From Maricaulis sp036231565 (GTDB taxonomy: Bacteria; Pseudomonadota; Alphaproteobacteria; Caulobacterales; Maricaulaceae): DNA of 64,000 bases. A program made the position numbers and the translations under genes. The stretch spans positions 107,512 to 171,511 of the forward strand of contig JAZAHA010000058.1 in NCBI GenBank assembly GCA_036231565.1, given 5' to 3'. Of this stretch, positions 1 through 8,572 are shown piece by piece. How positions within the stretch are numbered: position 1 is the first letter of the stretch; every line of letters begins with the position of its first letter. The notes beneath the pieces were generated by a model. The model was given only the letters and a program-made list of their open reading frames with translations, had not been told where the DNA came from and ran no database searches.

Positions 1-1
1 C

Positions 2-631
2 CGCGCCCTGCGCTTCACCCGGCAATTGCTGGCCTGCGACCTGGACGGCCGGCTGAGCGATCTGCGCCGTTCGCTGGACATGACGGAGATGGAGTTCCGC
101 TCCGGCATCTTCGGCTGGCGCGGAATTCTCTACTATCGCTACCACATGAACGAGGCGCTCTCGGCACTGAAAAGCTTCATCCAGCAGATCAAGGCGGTCT
201 CGATCGTAGGCGCCAGCGAGCACGAATATTCCGAGCTGCAGCACATGCGCCATGCCATCATCGACGAGACCAGGCACCGCTGGGCCTGCCTGACGACAGT
301 CATGGAGGAGTACGAGACCGTATTCGGCCGCTTCTGCCGCGGCGAGGATGCCAACGGTTTCCGGAACTTCCTCCTCAAAGCGCCCTCGCTCTTTTATGAT
401 GTGGGGAGCGATCTTTCGGTCGTGGGGCACGTGCCCGGCTACTGGCGCTACTGGGCGAAGCAGAATTCCAAGGGCTTCCTGCACGCCCGCGAGGCGGTGA
501 CGCTGTTCTCGGACTTCATCGCCAGCGTAACCCGCACCGCTCCCGGCGCCGGCCATAGCGGCACGGAAGCCCGCCGGCGCCTGCGCTCACCCATACCGCA
601 ACCGGTCGTCGTGACGACGGACGCGGCCTGA
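2..631 (+). CDS. Hypothetical protein, 5' end cut by the window (paralogue of the next gene)
   Basis: The reading frame is open from the first bases of the window to a TGA at 629-631, so the N-terminal part lies outside. The 209 visible residues align without obvious gaps to the C-terminal half of the next gene. Shared blocks are GIFGW(R/K)GILYYR, RWxxLTTV, FRNFLLKAP/IRDFLLKAP and GSDLS. I see no enzyme motif, signal peptide or membrane segment, and I do not recognise the family. The last ~25 residues, rich in Arg and Pro, have no counterpart in the paralogue. A tandem duplication is the simplest explanation. The gene is well supported as coding; its function is unknown. Confidence 0.8.
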   Translation, partial: RALRFTRQLLACDLDGRLSDLRRSLDMTEMEFRSGIFGWRGILYYRYHMNEALSALKSFIQQIKAVSIVGASEHEYSELQHMRHAIIDETRHRWACLTTVMEEYETVFGRFCRGEDANGFRNFLLKAPSLFYDVGSDLSVVGHVPGYWRYWAKQNSKGFLHAREAVTLFSDFIASVTRTAPGAGHSGTEARRRLRSPIPQPVVVTTDAA

Positions 632-655
632 GGCCGCCCCATCGTCCTGCCCGCC

Positions 656-688
656 GGGGCTGCTGCCCACCGTTCAGGCAGCAGCCCC
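656..688 (+). terminator. Perfect 12-bp hairpin between the two paralogues
   Basis: GGGGCTGCTGCC at 656-667 and its exact reverse complement at 677-688 enclose a 9-base loop, 25 bases after the stop codon of the upstream gene. No T-run follows, so this is either a weak or Rho-assisted terminator or an mRNA-stabilising 3' hairpin. Confidence 0.45.
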
Positions 689-772
689 GCATGCAGTGCA
701 AAGCCGAAAGGTCATTCGATATTAAGCTGTTCCCGCTAGCGTTGCGGCGCTGGAGCAATCGGGACGGAATGA

Positions 773-1918
773 ATGAGCGGGTCAGACAGAAGCAGCCTTC
801 GCCGGATCGTGCGTGGCGGTGCGACACCCCGCATTCTCGACCTGTGGTCGATCCACCGCAAATACGGCCAGACCCTGGAATTCGCGGCGAAGCCCTTCTT
901 CCGCAATGTGCGGCTGAATGCCAGCTTCATGCTGAAACACACTGTCCGCCCGCATGACCGTCCCTATCTGCTGACCGAGAACCCGGTCGCGACCAAGCTG
1001 ATCATTCCCGTGTCCGTCGACGATCTGGCGATGGGCGGGCATTCCTTCTTTGTAGAGGAAAAGGGGTTTGATCGCCGGCTCAAGGAATTCCTGGGCACCG
1101 GCTCGATCAATCCGAAATTCGAGGCCGACCTGCAGCGGGTGAAGGAACTCGCGGCGATGCCCTCCTTCGACCCCTTCCTGCTTGCCGACCGGTATGCCAC
1201 CGGCGAACGTCCCGTCGGCCGCTTCTATTTCAATATCTCGCCGGACGAGCAGGAAGCGATGCTGGGCCATGTGACCCGGCAGATCTTCGGCATCGTCAAC
1301 CTGGCTTTCAACGACGAGATCCTGAGCCCGAATGACGATCGCGCCCGCAAGTTTGCCCGCCAGCTTCTGGATGGCGAGGACAAGCAGAAACTGACCGGTC
1401 TGCGCGAGACCCTCGGCATGAGCGAAGAGCAGTATGAAGAGGGCATTTTCGGCTGGAAGGGCATTCTCTACTACCGCTGGCGCATCCGTGAAGCCCGCGA
1501 CGGGTTGCGGCAATTCCTGGTCGAACTCAACAATGTCACCGTTCGGGGTGCGACCTGGGAAGAGAACAAGGAAGTCAACGATATCCGCCGCGCCATCCTG
1601 AAAATGGCCAAGGATCGCTGGACCGCCCTGACCACGGTGATCGACGACTACGACGCCCAGTACACACGTTTCTGCAAGGGCGGCGATCCGACAGCGATCC
1701 GGGACTTCCTGCTCAAGGCGCCGGCCTATTTCGGCCAGCTGGGCAGCGACCTCTCGGCGGTCACCCATGTGACCTCGTTCTGGAATTACTGGTGGACGGA
1801 CCGGGAGAAAGGCAGCCTGTCGGCCGACGACGCGCTGGACATCTTCCCCAGCTTCCTGCGCTCGCTGACGCGCACCTCCGAAGACATCCACTATACCGAC
1901 GTGCGCACGGCCATCTGA
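773..1918 (+). CDS. Hypothetical protein (381 aa), tandem paralogue of the preceding gene
   Basis: This is a 381-residue protein of unknown function. The start is the ATG at 773. An overlapping ATG at 769 is out of frame. The C-terminal half (about residues 195-375) repeats the sequence of the truncated gene before it. The N-terminal half begins with a basic stretch and contains no transmembrane segment or signal peptide that I can see, so the protein is probably cytoplasmic. Aromatic residues are unusually frequent in the conserved core (GIFGWKGILYYRW, FWNYWW). A hairpin terminator follows 25 bases after the stop. I do not assign a function. Confidence 0.85.
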   Translation: MSGSDRSSLRRIVRGGATPRILDLWSIHRKYGQTLEFAAKPFFRNVRLNASFMLKHTVRPHDRPYLLTENPVATKLIIPVSVDDLAMGGHSFFVEEKGFDRRLKEFLGTGSINPKFEADLQRVKELAAMPSFDPFLLADRYATGERPVGRFYFNISPDEQEAMLGHVTRQIFGIVNLAFNDEILSPNDDRARKFARQLLDGEDKQKLTGLRETLGMSEEQYEEGIFGWKGILYYRWRIREARDGLRQFLVELNNVTVRGATWEENKEVNDIRRAILKMAKDRWTALTTVIDDYDAQYTRFCKGGDPTAIRDFLLKAPAYFGQLGSDLSAVTHVTSFWNYWWTDREKGSLSADDALDIFPSFLRSLTRTSEDIHYTDVRTAI

Positions 1919-1940
1919 CGGCCAGGCCCGGACCGAAGAA

Positions 1941-1985
1941 TCAAGACGGCCGGCCCGCTTGGCGGACCGGCCGTCCTGTTTTCTG
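1941..1985 (+). terminator. Rho-independent terminator, probably bidirectional
   Basis: GACGGCCGG at 1945-1953 pairs perfectly with CCGGCCGTC at 1967-1975, and an inner CCGC/GCGG pair lengthens the stem. The run CTGTTTTCTG follows on the + strand. It separates the convergent hypothetical gene and the ABC permease/peptidase gene. Confidence 0.75.
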
Positions 1986-1991
1986 CCTGCG

Positions 1992-4900
1992 CTATTCGAC
2001 GGTGACGCGGACGAGATTATCGTCTGAATCGCGGTCGATCAGCTTGTTGTAGGGATCGATACCGGCATAGAGCGGCTGCTCGTCGACGATGAGCTCGATA
2101 CGCATCGTGGTCTCGTCGATCCGGTGTTTCTCCATGTAGAGCACGTGATCGCTGCCTTCATAGGCATCGTCGAGATTCTCCGAGAACAGGCCGATATCGA
2201 TCATGTAGTCGATATCCTCCTCGGTCTGCTCGCCGGCCCCGTCGGCCTCGAACTTGTGCGCCTCGATCTCGATGGCGACATCCCAGCGGCCGTCCTCACG
2301 CTCGCTCGCGGTTGCCGAAACGGCTTCCAGGTCGAACACGACGATCCGCTCGAAGAAGTCGTGGATCACGCTTTCCCATTCCGGCCCGGCTTCAGCACGC
2401 AGGATCCGCAGGAAGTCGAGCGTCGTGGCATACGGGTCGGTAGAGTAGGCCCGTTCGGCGATCAGCTGCTGCATGACCCGGTTCACCGCATCCTCGCCGA
2501 GATAGTCGGCCAAGGCATACATGATCACCGCACCCTTGCGGTAATGGATGTAGGGCTGGTTCTCGACCCGGTAGAGCGGCAATTCCTCGATCGACTCGGA
2601 GCCGCGAGCGGACAGATAGCTGTCGAGCTCGTACTTCAGGAAGCGGCGCATATGGTCTTCGCCATATTCCTCGCGCATCACCATCAGCGCCGAGTACTGG
2701 GCGAAGGTTTCCACCAGCATGGTCGAACCCTGCACATTCGCCCCCAGCACCTGGTGTGCCCACCACTGGTGCGCCGCCTCGTGTGCGGTCACGTAGTAGA
2801 CATAGTCAATCTCCGACGGATCCGAGAGATTGGCGATGAAGCCGATGCCCTCGGAATACGGTATCGTGTTGGGGAAGGACTGCGCGAAGGTCTGGTAGGC
2901 CGGGAATTCCAGGATCCGGAACTGCCGGTACTGGAACGGGCTGAAATGCTCCGAGAAATAGGCCAGCGAGTCGGCCGAGGCCTCGAGCATCCGGTCCACA
3001 TTCCAGGCATGGTCGGGATGATAGAAGACCTGCAGGTTGATCCCGTCCTGCTCCCGCTCGGCCTCCTCATAATCGGCGGAGAGCCACGAGTAGAAGTTCA
3101 GGATCGGCCGGTCCATCACGTATTCGAAGTACCGGCGGCCATTCTCTTCCCATTCGCGTTCCAGATATCCCGGTGCGACGGCGATCTGGTCGGCCGAGGT
3201 CGACACGATCGTGCGGAAGGTGACGTAGTGGGACCCGGTCAGACCGTTCTCGTCCCAATGGCTTTCGTCTTCCAGCGGGAAGGCCCGGTCGATGGGCTCC
3301 AGCCCTTCACGCCGGCGTTGCTGGCGGTCCTGAAGGCGCCAATTGCTGTTGAAGCCGATATTGGCCATCGACTCGCCATTGTTGAAGAAGGTGCCGTTGT
3401 AGTTGACCGTGCTGACATTGCCCGCATTGCGGAAGCCGGGATTGGACCGCTCGACCGAGAAGTCGAACGTTCGCGTCTCGCCCGGCTGCATGGGCGTGTC
3501 GAAGCGGAAGGAATAGGTCAGGAAACGCGGATCTTCCGCATCGACCTGCCCGCCCTGCGCCTCTTGTGACAGCACCGTCGTACCGTAGCCGTACGATACC
3601 CACAGCGTGTCGATGGGGGTGTCCGTCTGGTTTTCCAGCACATACTGGCCCCGCGCCGTGTAGCGGCGTTCGGAGGGGTAGATATCCACCTCATAGGCGG
3701 TTTCCACGATGGTCGGCTGATCGACATCCTCCAGGTAGAGATACTCCCGCTCATACTCGGCCTGCAGCCCGCGGAAGTCGTTGGAGGACAGGTACTCGTT
3801 GCGGATATTCGTGTTGTAGAAGATCCAGCCGCCTGTGCCGGCGATACCGGCCAGGGCCACAACGATCAGACCGGCCGTTGCCGGCGTCATGCCGCGGCCG
3901 AATGCCCCGAGACGGGCCAGGATCGGCGACAGCGAGCCGCGGCTCCAGAGCCTGTAGGAAATGACGAGCAGGAGCAGGGCCCAGAACGACCAGTAGGCAT
4001 AGAACCAGAGCGAAATGCCGAGGAAGTGCCCGTACCCGTTCATGTCGGAATAGGCTGCACCGGGCGCGCTGCCATACTGATAGAGATTATGGTCGAGCCC
4101 CATCTGCGACATCACGATCGAGACGATGAGGAAGACCAGCATGAAGGCCATGCCCAGCCAGCGGTTATTCATCAGAACCTGGGCGAAAATCGCCAGGGCT
4201 GCGAAAATCGCCGTCGGCAGGATCATCCCGACCAGACCGCGGAGGGCATATTGATCCCATTCGACCGGGGCAAAGCCCTGGATCATCTGGGACACGCCAC
4301 CGGCTACCAGGGCCAGGCCGATCAGGCTGACCACGACTAGGCACAAGGCCAGGAATTTGGTCGCCATGAACACCCAGCTCGGTGTCGGCGTCGCATCCAC
4401 GATGTAGGAGAAGCCGACCCGGCGCTCGCGCCACATCACTTCCGCTGCGTAGTAGATCACCACGACACTGGGGAGCCATGAAAAGGCGCCGTTGATGACG
4501 TCGATCATGATCCGCGTCACCGGATAGTTCGGTGTGCCGTAGTACTCATTGCCCAGGAAGAAGCCCGGAACGGTGTTGAGCAGCCCCAGGACCAGCAGGA
4601 TCCAGAAAGCGACATTGAACACCACGCCCTTGAACTCGAAGCTCAGCCGAGCGAGGAATTGCTGGAAGGCGGCTCCACCATCGAGACGCGGCGTCACACG
4701 CGGCAGCTCGATTTCTGAAATAGCGTTGGCAGAGCCCGCTGCAGCGACCGTCCCGGCGCGCTTGCGGCCGGGCAATTTGAAACTGCCCTGGCGGAAGCGG
4801 AATGTCGCGACATTGATCGCCAGAAGCACCAGGCCGAAACCGATCCAGAGCAGGCGGTTTTGCATCATCACGCCTTCGAACGCGACAACCCGCTCGTTCT

Positions 4901-5582
4901 GGTCGAATACGGTCCAATAGCGGGTGACCTCGCCGAACGTGTTGAACCCGAAGGGGTCGATGAGCGCGAGCATGTCGCGCAGGTCCGGTTGGGACTGGGA
5001 CAGGCCAACACCGACAAAATAAAGGACCAGCAGCGCCACGAAGGCCGCATAGGTCGCGATGGTCGAGCGCGTGAAATTCGCCACCGTGAACAGGATCGTG
5101 CCGATCACCCACAGATTGACCAGCCCGAACACAGCGAACAGATAGGGATACCAGGAGAGATTCGTCGGCCCGACCAGCTCCGGGTCGAGCCAGGGCATGA
5201 CGCTGCCGGCGAGGAAGGCCAGCGGCACGGCCGAAAACACCAGGGCCGTGATGACGAAACCGCCGATGAAGCGGCCGAGTACGAAGTCGAATTCCCGCAC
5301 GGGCCGCGAATAGAACAGTTCCGACGTCTTGAACCCGAAGTCGCGCAACACGCCGGACGACAGGAAGACCGTCGGTATGATCGCCCCGAATATCGAGAAG
5401 ATCAGGATGTTTAGGGTCAGCGCGTTGGGCGAGTTGATGTTGACGGATCCACCGCCGCCGACCTGGATCTGGTCGATCGTCACCCCGCCGAATACGAGCA
5501 GGAAGAAGATCGCGAAAATGGCAATGGATGCCGGCGAAAAGAGCTGAAACCGGAATTCGAATCCGGCGATTTTCCAGAGCAT
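1992..5582 (-). CDS. ABC-2 type permease fused to an M1-family aminopeptidase domain
   Basis: This 1196-residue inner-membrane protein has two blocks of transmembrane helices (about residues 15-270 and 325-590) of the ABC-2 permease type. They are followed by a periplasmic M1 metallopeptidase-like domain (about 600-1196). The zinc motif H934-E-A-A-H938 is present. A glutamate candidate for the third zinc ligand lies in VETFAQ, with 19 instead of the classical 18 residues between. The start at 5582 is chosen because GGGAGG lies 7 bases upstream; an upstream extension would be Pro/Arg-rich and is unlikely. It follows its ABC ATPase gene by 22 bases on the same strand, so the two form an exporter-like operon. 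The substrate is unknown. The permease-peptidase fusion is a known but little-studied family. Confidence 0.9.
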   Translation of the reverse strand: MLWKIAGFEFRFQLFSPASIAIFAIFFLLVFGGVTIDQIQVGGGGSVNINSPNALTLNILIFSIFGAIIPTVFLSSGVLRDFGFKTSELFYSRPVREFDFVLGRFIGGFVITALVFSAVPLAFLAGSVMPWLDPELVGPTNLSWYPYLFAVFGLVNLWVIGTILFTVANFTRSTIATYAAFVALLVLYFVGVGLSQSQPDLRDMLALIDPFGFNTFGEVTRYWTVFDQNERVVAFEGVMMQNRLLWIGFGLVLLAINVATFRFRQGSFKLPGRKRAGTVAAAGSANAISEIELPRVTPRLDGGAAFQQFLARLSFEFKGVVFNVAFWILLVLGLLNTVPGFFLGNEYYGTPNYPVTRIMIDVINGAFSWLPSVVVIYYAAEVMWRERRVGFSYIVDATPTPSWVFMATKFLALCLVVVSLIGLALVAGGVSQMIQGFAPVEWDQYALRGLVGMILPTAIFAALAIFAQVLMNNRWLGMAFMLVFLIVSIVMSQMGLDHNLYQYGSAPGAAYSDMNGYGHFLGISLWFYAYWSFWALLLLVISYRLWSRGSLSPILARLGAFGRGMTPATAGLIVVALAGIAGTGGWIFYNTNIRNEYLSSNDFRGLQAEYEREYLYLEDVDQPTIVETAYEVDIYPSERRYTARGQYVLENQTDTPIDTLWVSYGYGTTVLSQEAQGGQVDAEDPRFLTYSFRFDTPMQPGETRTFDFSVERSNPGFRNAGNVSTVNYNGTFFNNGESMANIGFNSNWRLQDRQQRRREGLEPIDRAFPLEDESHWDENGLTGSHYVTFRTIVSTSADQIAVAPGYLEREWEENGRRYFEYVMDRPILNFYSWLSADYEEAEREQDGINLQVFYHPDHAWNVDRMLEASADSLAYFSEHFSPFQYRQFRILEFPAYQTFAQSFPNTIPYSEGIGFIANLSDPSEIDYVYYVTAHEAAHQWWAHQVLGANVQGSTMLVETFAQYSALMVMREEYGEDHMRRFLKYELDSYLSARGSESIEELPLYRVENQPYIHYRKGAVIMYALADYLGEDAVNRVMQQLIAERAYSTDPYATTLDFLRILRAEAGPEWESVIHDFFERIVVFDLEAVSATASEREDGRWDVAIEIEAHKFEADGAGEQTEEDIDYMIDIGLFSENLDDAYEGSDHVLYMEKHRIDETTMRIELIVDEQPLYAGIDPYNKLIDRDSDDNLVRVTVE

Positions 5583-5604
5583 GGCTAAGCCTCCCTCGCG
5601 CCGC

Positions 5605-6492
5605 TTACGCAGCGTTGGCGGCCCGGCGGCCGTCGGTGATGGTGGCGAAATAGACATCCTCGAGATCCGGCGTCGCGGCTTCGAACCCCTCGCCCGGATC
5701 GGTCTCCGACAGGACCCGTACCAGAACCTGGCCCATCGTCAGACGCTCGGAAATAACATTGAGACGGGAGCGCACAGCCGGCAGCTCACCCTTGGCCACC
5801 GTCTTCGCCCAGACCTTGCCGCTCAGCTCGGCAATCAGGTCCGCCGGAGCGCCCTGCGCAACGATCTTGCCGCCATTCATGATCGCCATGGCCGGGCAGA
5901 GATCGGCGACGTCCTCGACGATATGGGTCGACAGGATGACGACGACATTCTCGCCGATTTCGGACAGGAGATTGTGGAAGCGGTTGCGCTCTTCCGGATC
6001 GAGGCCGGCCGTCGGTTCGTCGACGATGATGAGCTTGGGGTCCCCGAGCAGCGCCTGGGCAATGCCGAAACGCTGGCGCATGCCGCCGGAATAGCTGGCG
6101 ACCGACTTGCCGGCATGCTGGGTGAGATTGGTCTGTTCCAGCAGGGCTTCGACGACCTGCTTGCGCTCCTTGCCGTTCGAGATGCCCTTGAGCACGGCCA
6201 GATGATCCAGCATCGCGCGGGCTGACATGCGCGGATAGACGCCGAAATCCTGCGGCAGATAGCCCAGCACAGCGCGCAGGGCCTTGGGTTCCCGCACGAT
6301 ATCGATACCGTCGAACTTGGCCGTACCACTGTCCGGAGCCTGCAACGTCGCCAGGGTGCGCATCAGCGTCGACTTGCCCGCACCGTTCGGGCCGAGCAGA
6401 CCGAACATGCCCTTGGGAATGTTCAGCGTGACACCGTCCATGGCGCGCACACCGCCCGCGTAAGTCTTCGTAAGATTGTTGATTTCCAGCAT
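5605..6492 (-). CDS. ABC transporter ATP-binding protein
   Basis: This 295-residue ATPase energises the permease/aminopeptidase fusion encoded directly downstream. Walker A is GPNGAGKST at residues 34-42. The signature YSGGMRQR, Walker B LIIVDEP and the switch STH are all intact. The ~70 residues after the nucleotide-binding domain form the accessory C-terminal region usual for ABC-2 type drug, polysaccharide or gliding-type exporters. The ATG at 6492 gives the expected N-terminus (MLEINNLTKTY). The gene is divergent from uup across a ~200-bp promoter region. Confidence 0.92.
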   Translation of the reverse strand: MLEINNLTKTYAGGVRAMDGVTLNIPKGMFGLLGPNGAGKSTLMRTLATLQAPDSGTAKFDGIDIVREPKALRAVLGYLPQDFGVYPRMSARAMLDHLAVLKGISNGKERKQVVEALLEQTNLTQHAGKSVASYSGGMRQRFGIAQALLGDPKLIIVDEPTAGLDPEERNRFHNLLSEIGENVVVILSTHIVEDVADLCPAMAIMNGGKIVAQGAPADLIAELSGKVWAKTVAKGELPAVRSRLNVISERLTMGQVLVRVLSETDPGEGFEAATPDLEDVYFATITDGRRAANAA

Positions 6493-6692
6493 GTCCCGTC
6501 GCGGCCCCCGCGAGCCGCCTCCCCTGAAAATGGCAAAATTGGGGCAAGACTAGGCCTGTCCCGGTTCGGGCACAAATGAGCCTTTGTACAGAAACCCCAC
6601 CAGAGGGACGGTTATTCCCATTGTCCCCCCCTTGAGGCACCGAGTGCCGGAAACCCGTGACGGCAGGCCCGCGCGATTGTATGCGTCGGCGC

Positions 6693-8519
6693 ATGGCACC
6701 ACCGCTTCTCACCCTGCAGGGTATCCACCTCACCTTTGGCGTCACACCGCTGCTCGACGGCGCCGACATGCAGGTCGGCGAAGGCGAAAGACTTTGCCTT
6801 GTCGGCCGGAACGGTTCGGGCAAGTCGACCCTGATGAAGGTCGCCGCCGGGCTGGTCGAAGCCGATGGCGGCGAACGGTTTGTGCACCCCGATGCCACCA
6901 TCCGCTATCTCGAACAGGATCCGGATCTCAGCGGATTCGCGACGGTGCGGGACTATGTCGTGGCCGGACTGGCGCCGGGCGATATGGACTATCGTGCCGA
7001 CTATCTGCTCGAACAGCTCGGCCTGACGGGTGAGGAAAAGCCCGGCGTGATCTCGGGCGGGGAAGCCCGTCGTGCCGCGCTGGCCCGCGCGCTGGCGCCG
7101 GATCCCGACATCCTGATGCTCGACGAGCCGACCAACCATCTCGACCTTCCCGCCATTGAATGGCTCGAAGACGAGCTTGCGGCCTGCCGCTCTGCCCTCG
7201 TGCTGATCAGCCACGACCGGCGCTTCCTGGAAACCCTGACCCGCAAGACGCTGTGGCTGGACCGCGGCCGGACGCGCCTGCTTGAAAAAGGCTTCGGCGC
7301 CTTCGAAGCCTGGCGCGACGAGGTTTTCGAGCAGGAGCAGGAAGAGCTGCACAAGCTCGACCGCAAGATCGTGCGCGAGGAAGACTGGCTGCGCTATGGC
7401 GTGACGGCACGCCGCAAGCGCAATGTGCGCCGCCTCGCCGACCTGCAGGATCTCAAGCGCCAGCGCGCGACGCATCGCGGTCCGCAGGGCCAGGTGAAGC
7501 TGGAGGCGAGCCAGGCCCAGGATTCCGGCAAGCTGGTGGCCGAAGCCAGACATGTCTCGATCGGTTTTGGCGGCCGTTCGATCGTGACCGACTTCTCGAC
7601 CAAGATCGCCCGCAAGGCGCGGATCGGCCTGGTCGGCCCCAATGGCGCCGGCAAGACGACGCTGCTCAACATCCTGACCGGCCAGCTTGCGCCGGATACC
7701 GGCGAAGTAAGGCTCGGCACCAAGCTGGAAATCGCCAGTCTCGACCAGAAGCGGCTGGCTCTCAGGGACGACTGGACCGTATCGGAAGCGCTGACCCAGG
7801 GCGGCGGCAGCCAGGTCGAGGTCGCGGGCAAGACCAAGCACGTCATGGCCTATATGAAGGACTTCCTTTTCCCGCCGGAGCAGGCCAACACGCCCCTGCG
7901 CGTGCTGTCCGGCGGCGAGAAGGCGCGGCTGATGCTGGCCCGCGCCCTGGCCCTGCCCTCCAACCTGCTGGTGCTCGACGAGCCGACAAACGATCTCGAC
8001 CTGGAGACGCTCGATCTCCTGCAGGGACTGATCGACGACTATGCCGGAACCGTCTTCCTGGTTTCGCACGATCGCGATTTCCTCGACCGGGTCTGCACGA
8101 GCGTGATCGTGTCAGAGGGCAATGGGCGCTGGCGCGAGTATGCCGGCGGCTATTCCGACATGCTTGCCCAGCGCGGCCGTGGCGTCTCGCCGGACGACCG
8201 CACGGCGAATGTGACGACCGGCAAGCCGGCATCGAACGCCCCGGCCAAATCGCAACCGACAACCCCCAAGCCGGAAAAGCGGCGCATGGCCAACAAGGAT
8301 CGCTATGCGCTGGAACGCCTGCCCGGCGAGATCGACGCGCTGGGCGAAACCATCGCCAAACTCGAAAGCCAGATGAACGACCCGGCCCTGTTTGCCGACA
8401 GCGCCCGGTTCTCACAAGTCTCTCAACAACTGGCCGACGCGCTCGCCGAACGCGATGCGAAGGAAGAACAGTGGCTGGAGCTGGAAGCCCTGCGTGAGGA
8501 GATCGAGGGCGAGGGATAG
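6693..8519 (+). CDS. uup: ABC-F family ATPase Uup
   Basis: This soluble ABC-F protein has two ATPase cassettes and no membrane domain. Cassette 1 has Walker A GRNGSGKST and signature SGGEARRAALA. Cassette 2 has GPNGAGKTT and LSGGEKARLM. Both carry the LDEPTN(H/D)LD Walker B typical of ABC-F. The charged C-terminal coiled-coil domain (last ~80 residues, after a Pro/Thr-rich linker) is diagnostic of Uup rather than EttA. ABC-F proteins act on ribosomes; Uup has also been linked to transposon excision and DNA structure. The ATG at 6693 (MAPPLLTLQGI) is chosen by fit to the family; ATG 6681 and GTG 6657 are alternatives because no clear Shine-Dalgarno sequence decides. Confidence 0.9.
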   Translation: MAPPLLTLQGIHLTFGVTPLLDGADMQVGEGERLCLVGRNGSGKSTLMKVAAGLVEADGGERFVHPDATIRYLEQDPDLSGFATVRDYVVAGLAPGDMDYRADYLLEQLGLTGEEKPGVISGGEARRAALARALAPDPDILMLDEPTNHLDLPAIEWLEDELAACRSALVLISHDRRFLETLTRKTLWLDRGRTRLLEKGFGAFEAWRDEVFEQEQEELHKLDRKIVREEDWLRYGVTARRKRNVRRLADLQDLKRQRATHRGPQGQVKLEASQAQDSGKLVAEARHVSIGFGGRSIVTDFSTKIARKARIGLVGPNGAGKTTLLNILTGQLAPDTGEVRLGTKLEIASLDQKRLALRDDWTVSEALTQGGGSQVEVAGKTKHVMAYMKDFLFPPEQANTPLRVLSGGEKARLMLARALALPSNLLVLDEPTNDLDLETLDLLQGLIDDYAGTVFLVSHDRDFLDRVCTSVIVSEGNGRWREYAGGYSDMLAQRGRGVSPDDRTANVTTGKPASNAPAKSQPTTPKPEKRRMANKDRYALERLPGEIDALGETIAKLESQMNDPALFADSARFSQVSQQLADALAERDAKEEQWLELEALREEIEGEG

Positions 8520-8572
8520 CTGCCAACCAGCATGACGTCCCCGGAGAAGCCCGGAGACGCCATGCCGACCGG

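Noticed and set aside
782..1891. Long open frame antisense to the 381-residue hypothetical gene
   Set aside because: It mirrors codon positions of the real gene in GC-rich DNA, has no ribosome site and no recognisable protein pattern.
8520..8572. Imperfect hairpin between uup and the M14 peptidase gene as terminator
   Set aside because: The stem has mismatches and no T-run on either strand.
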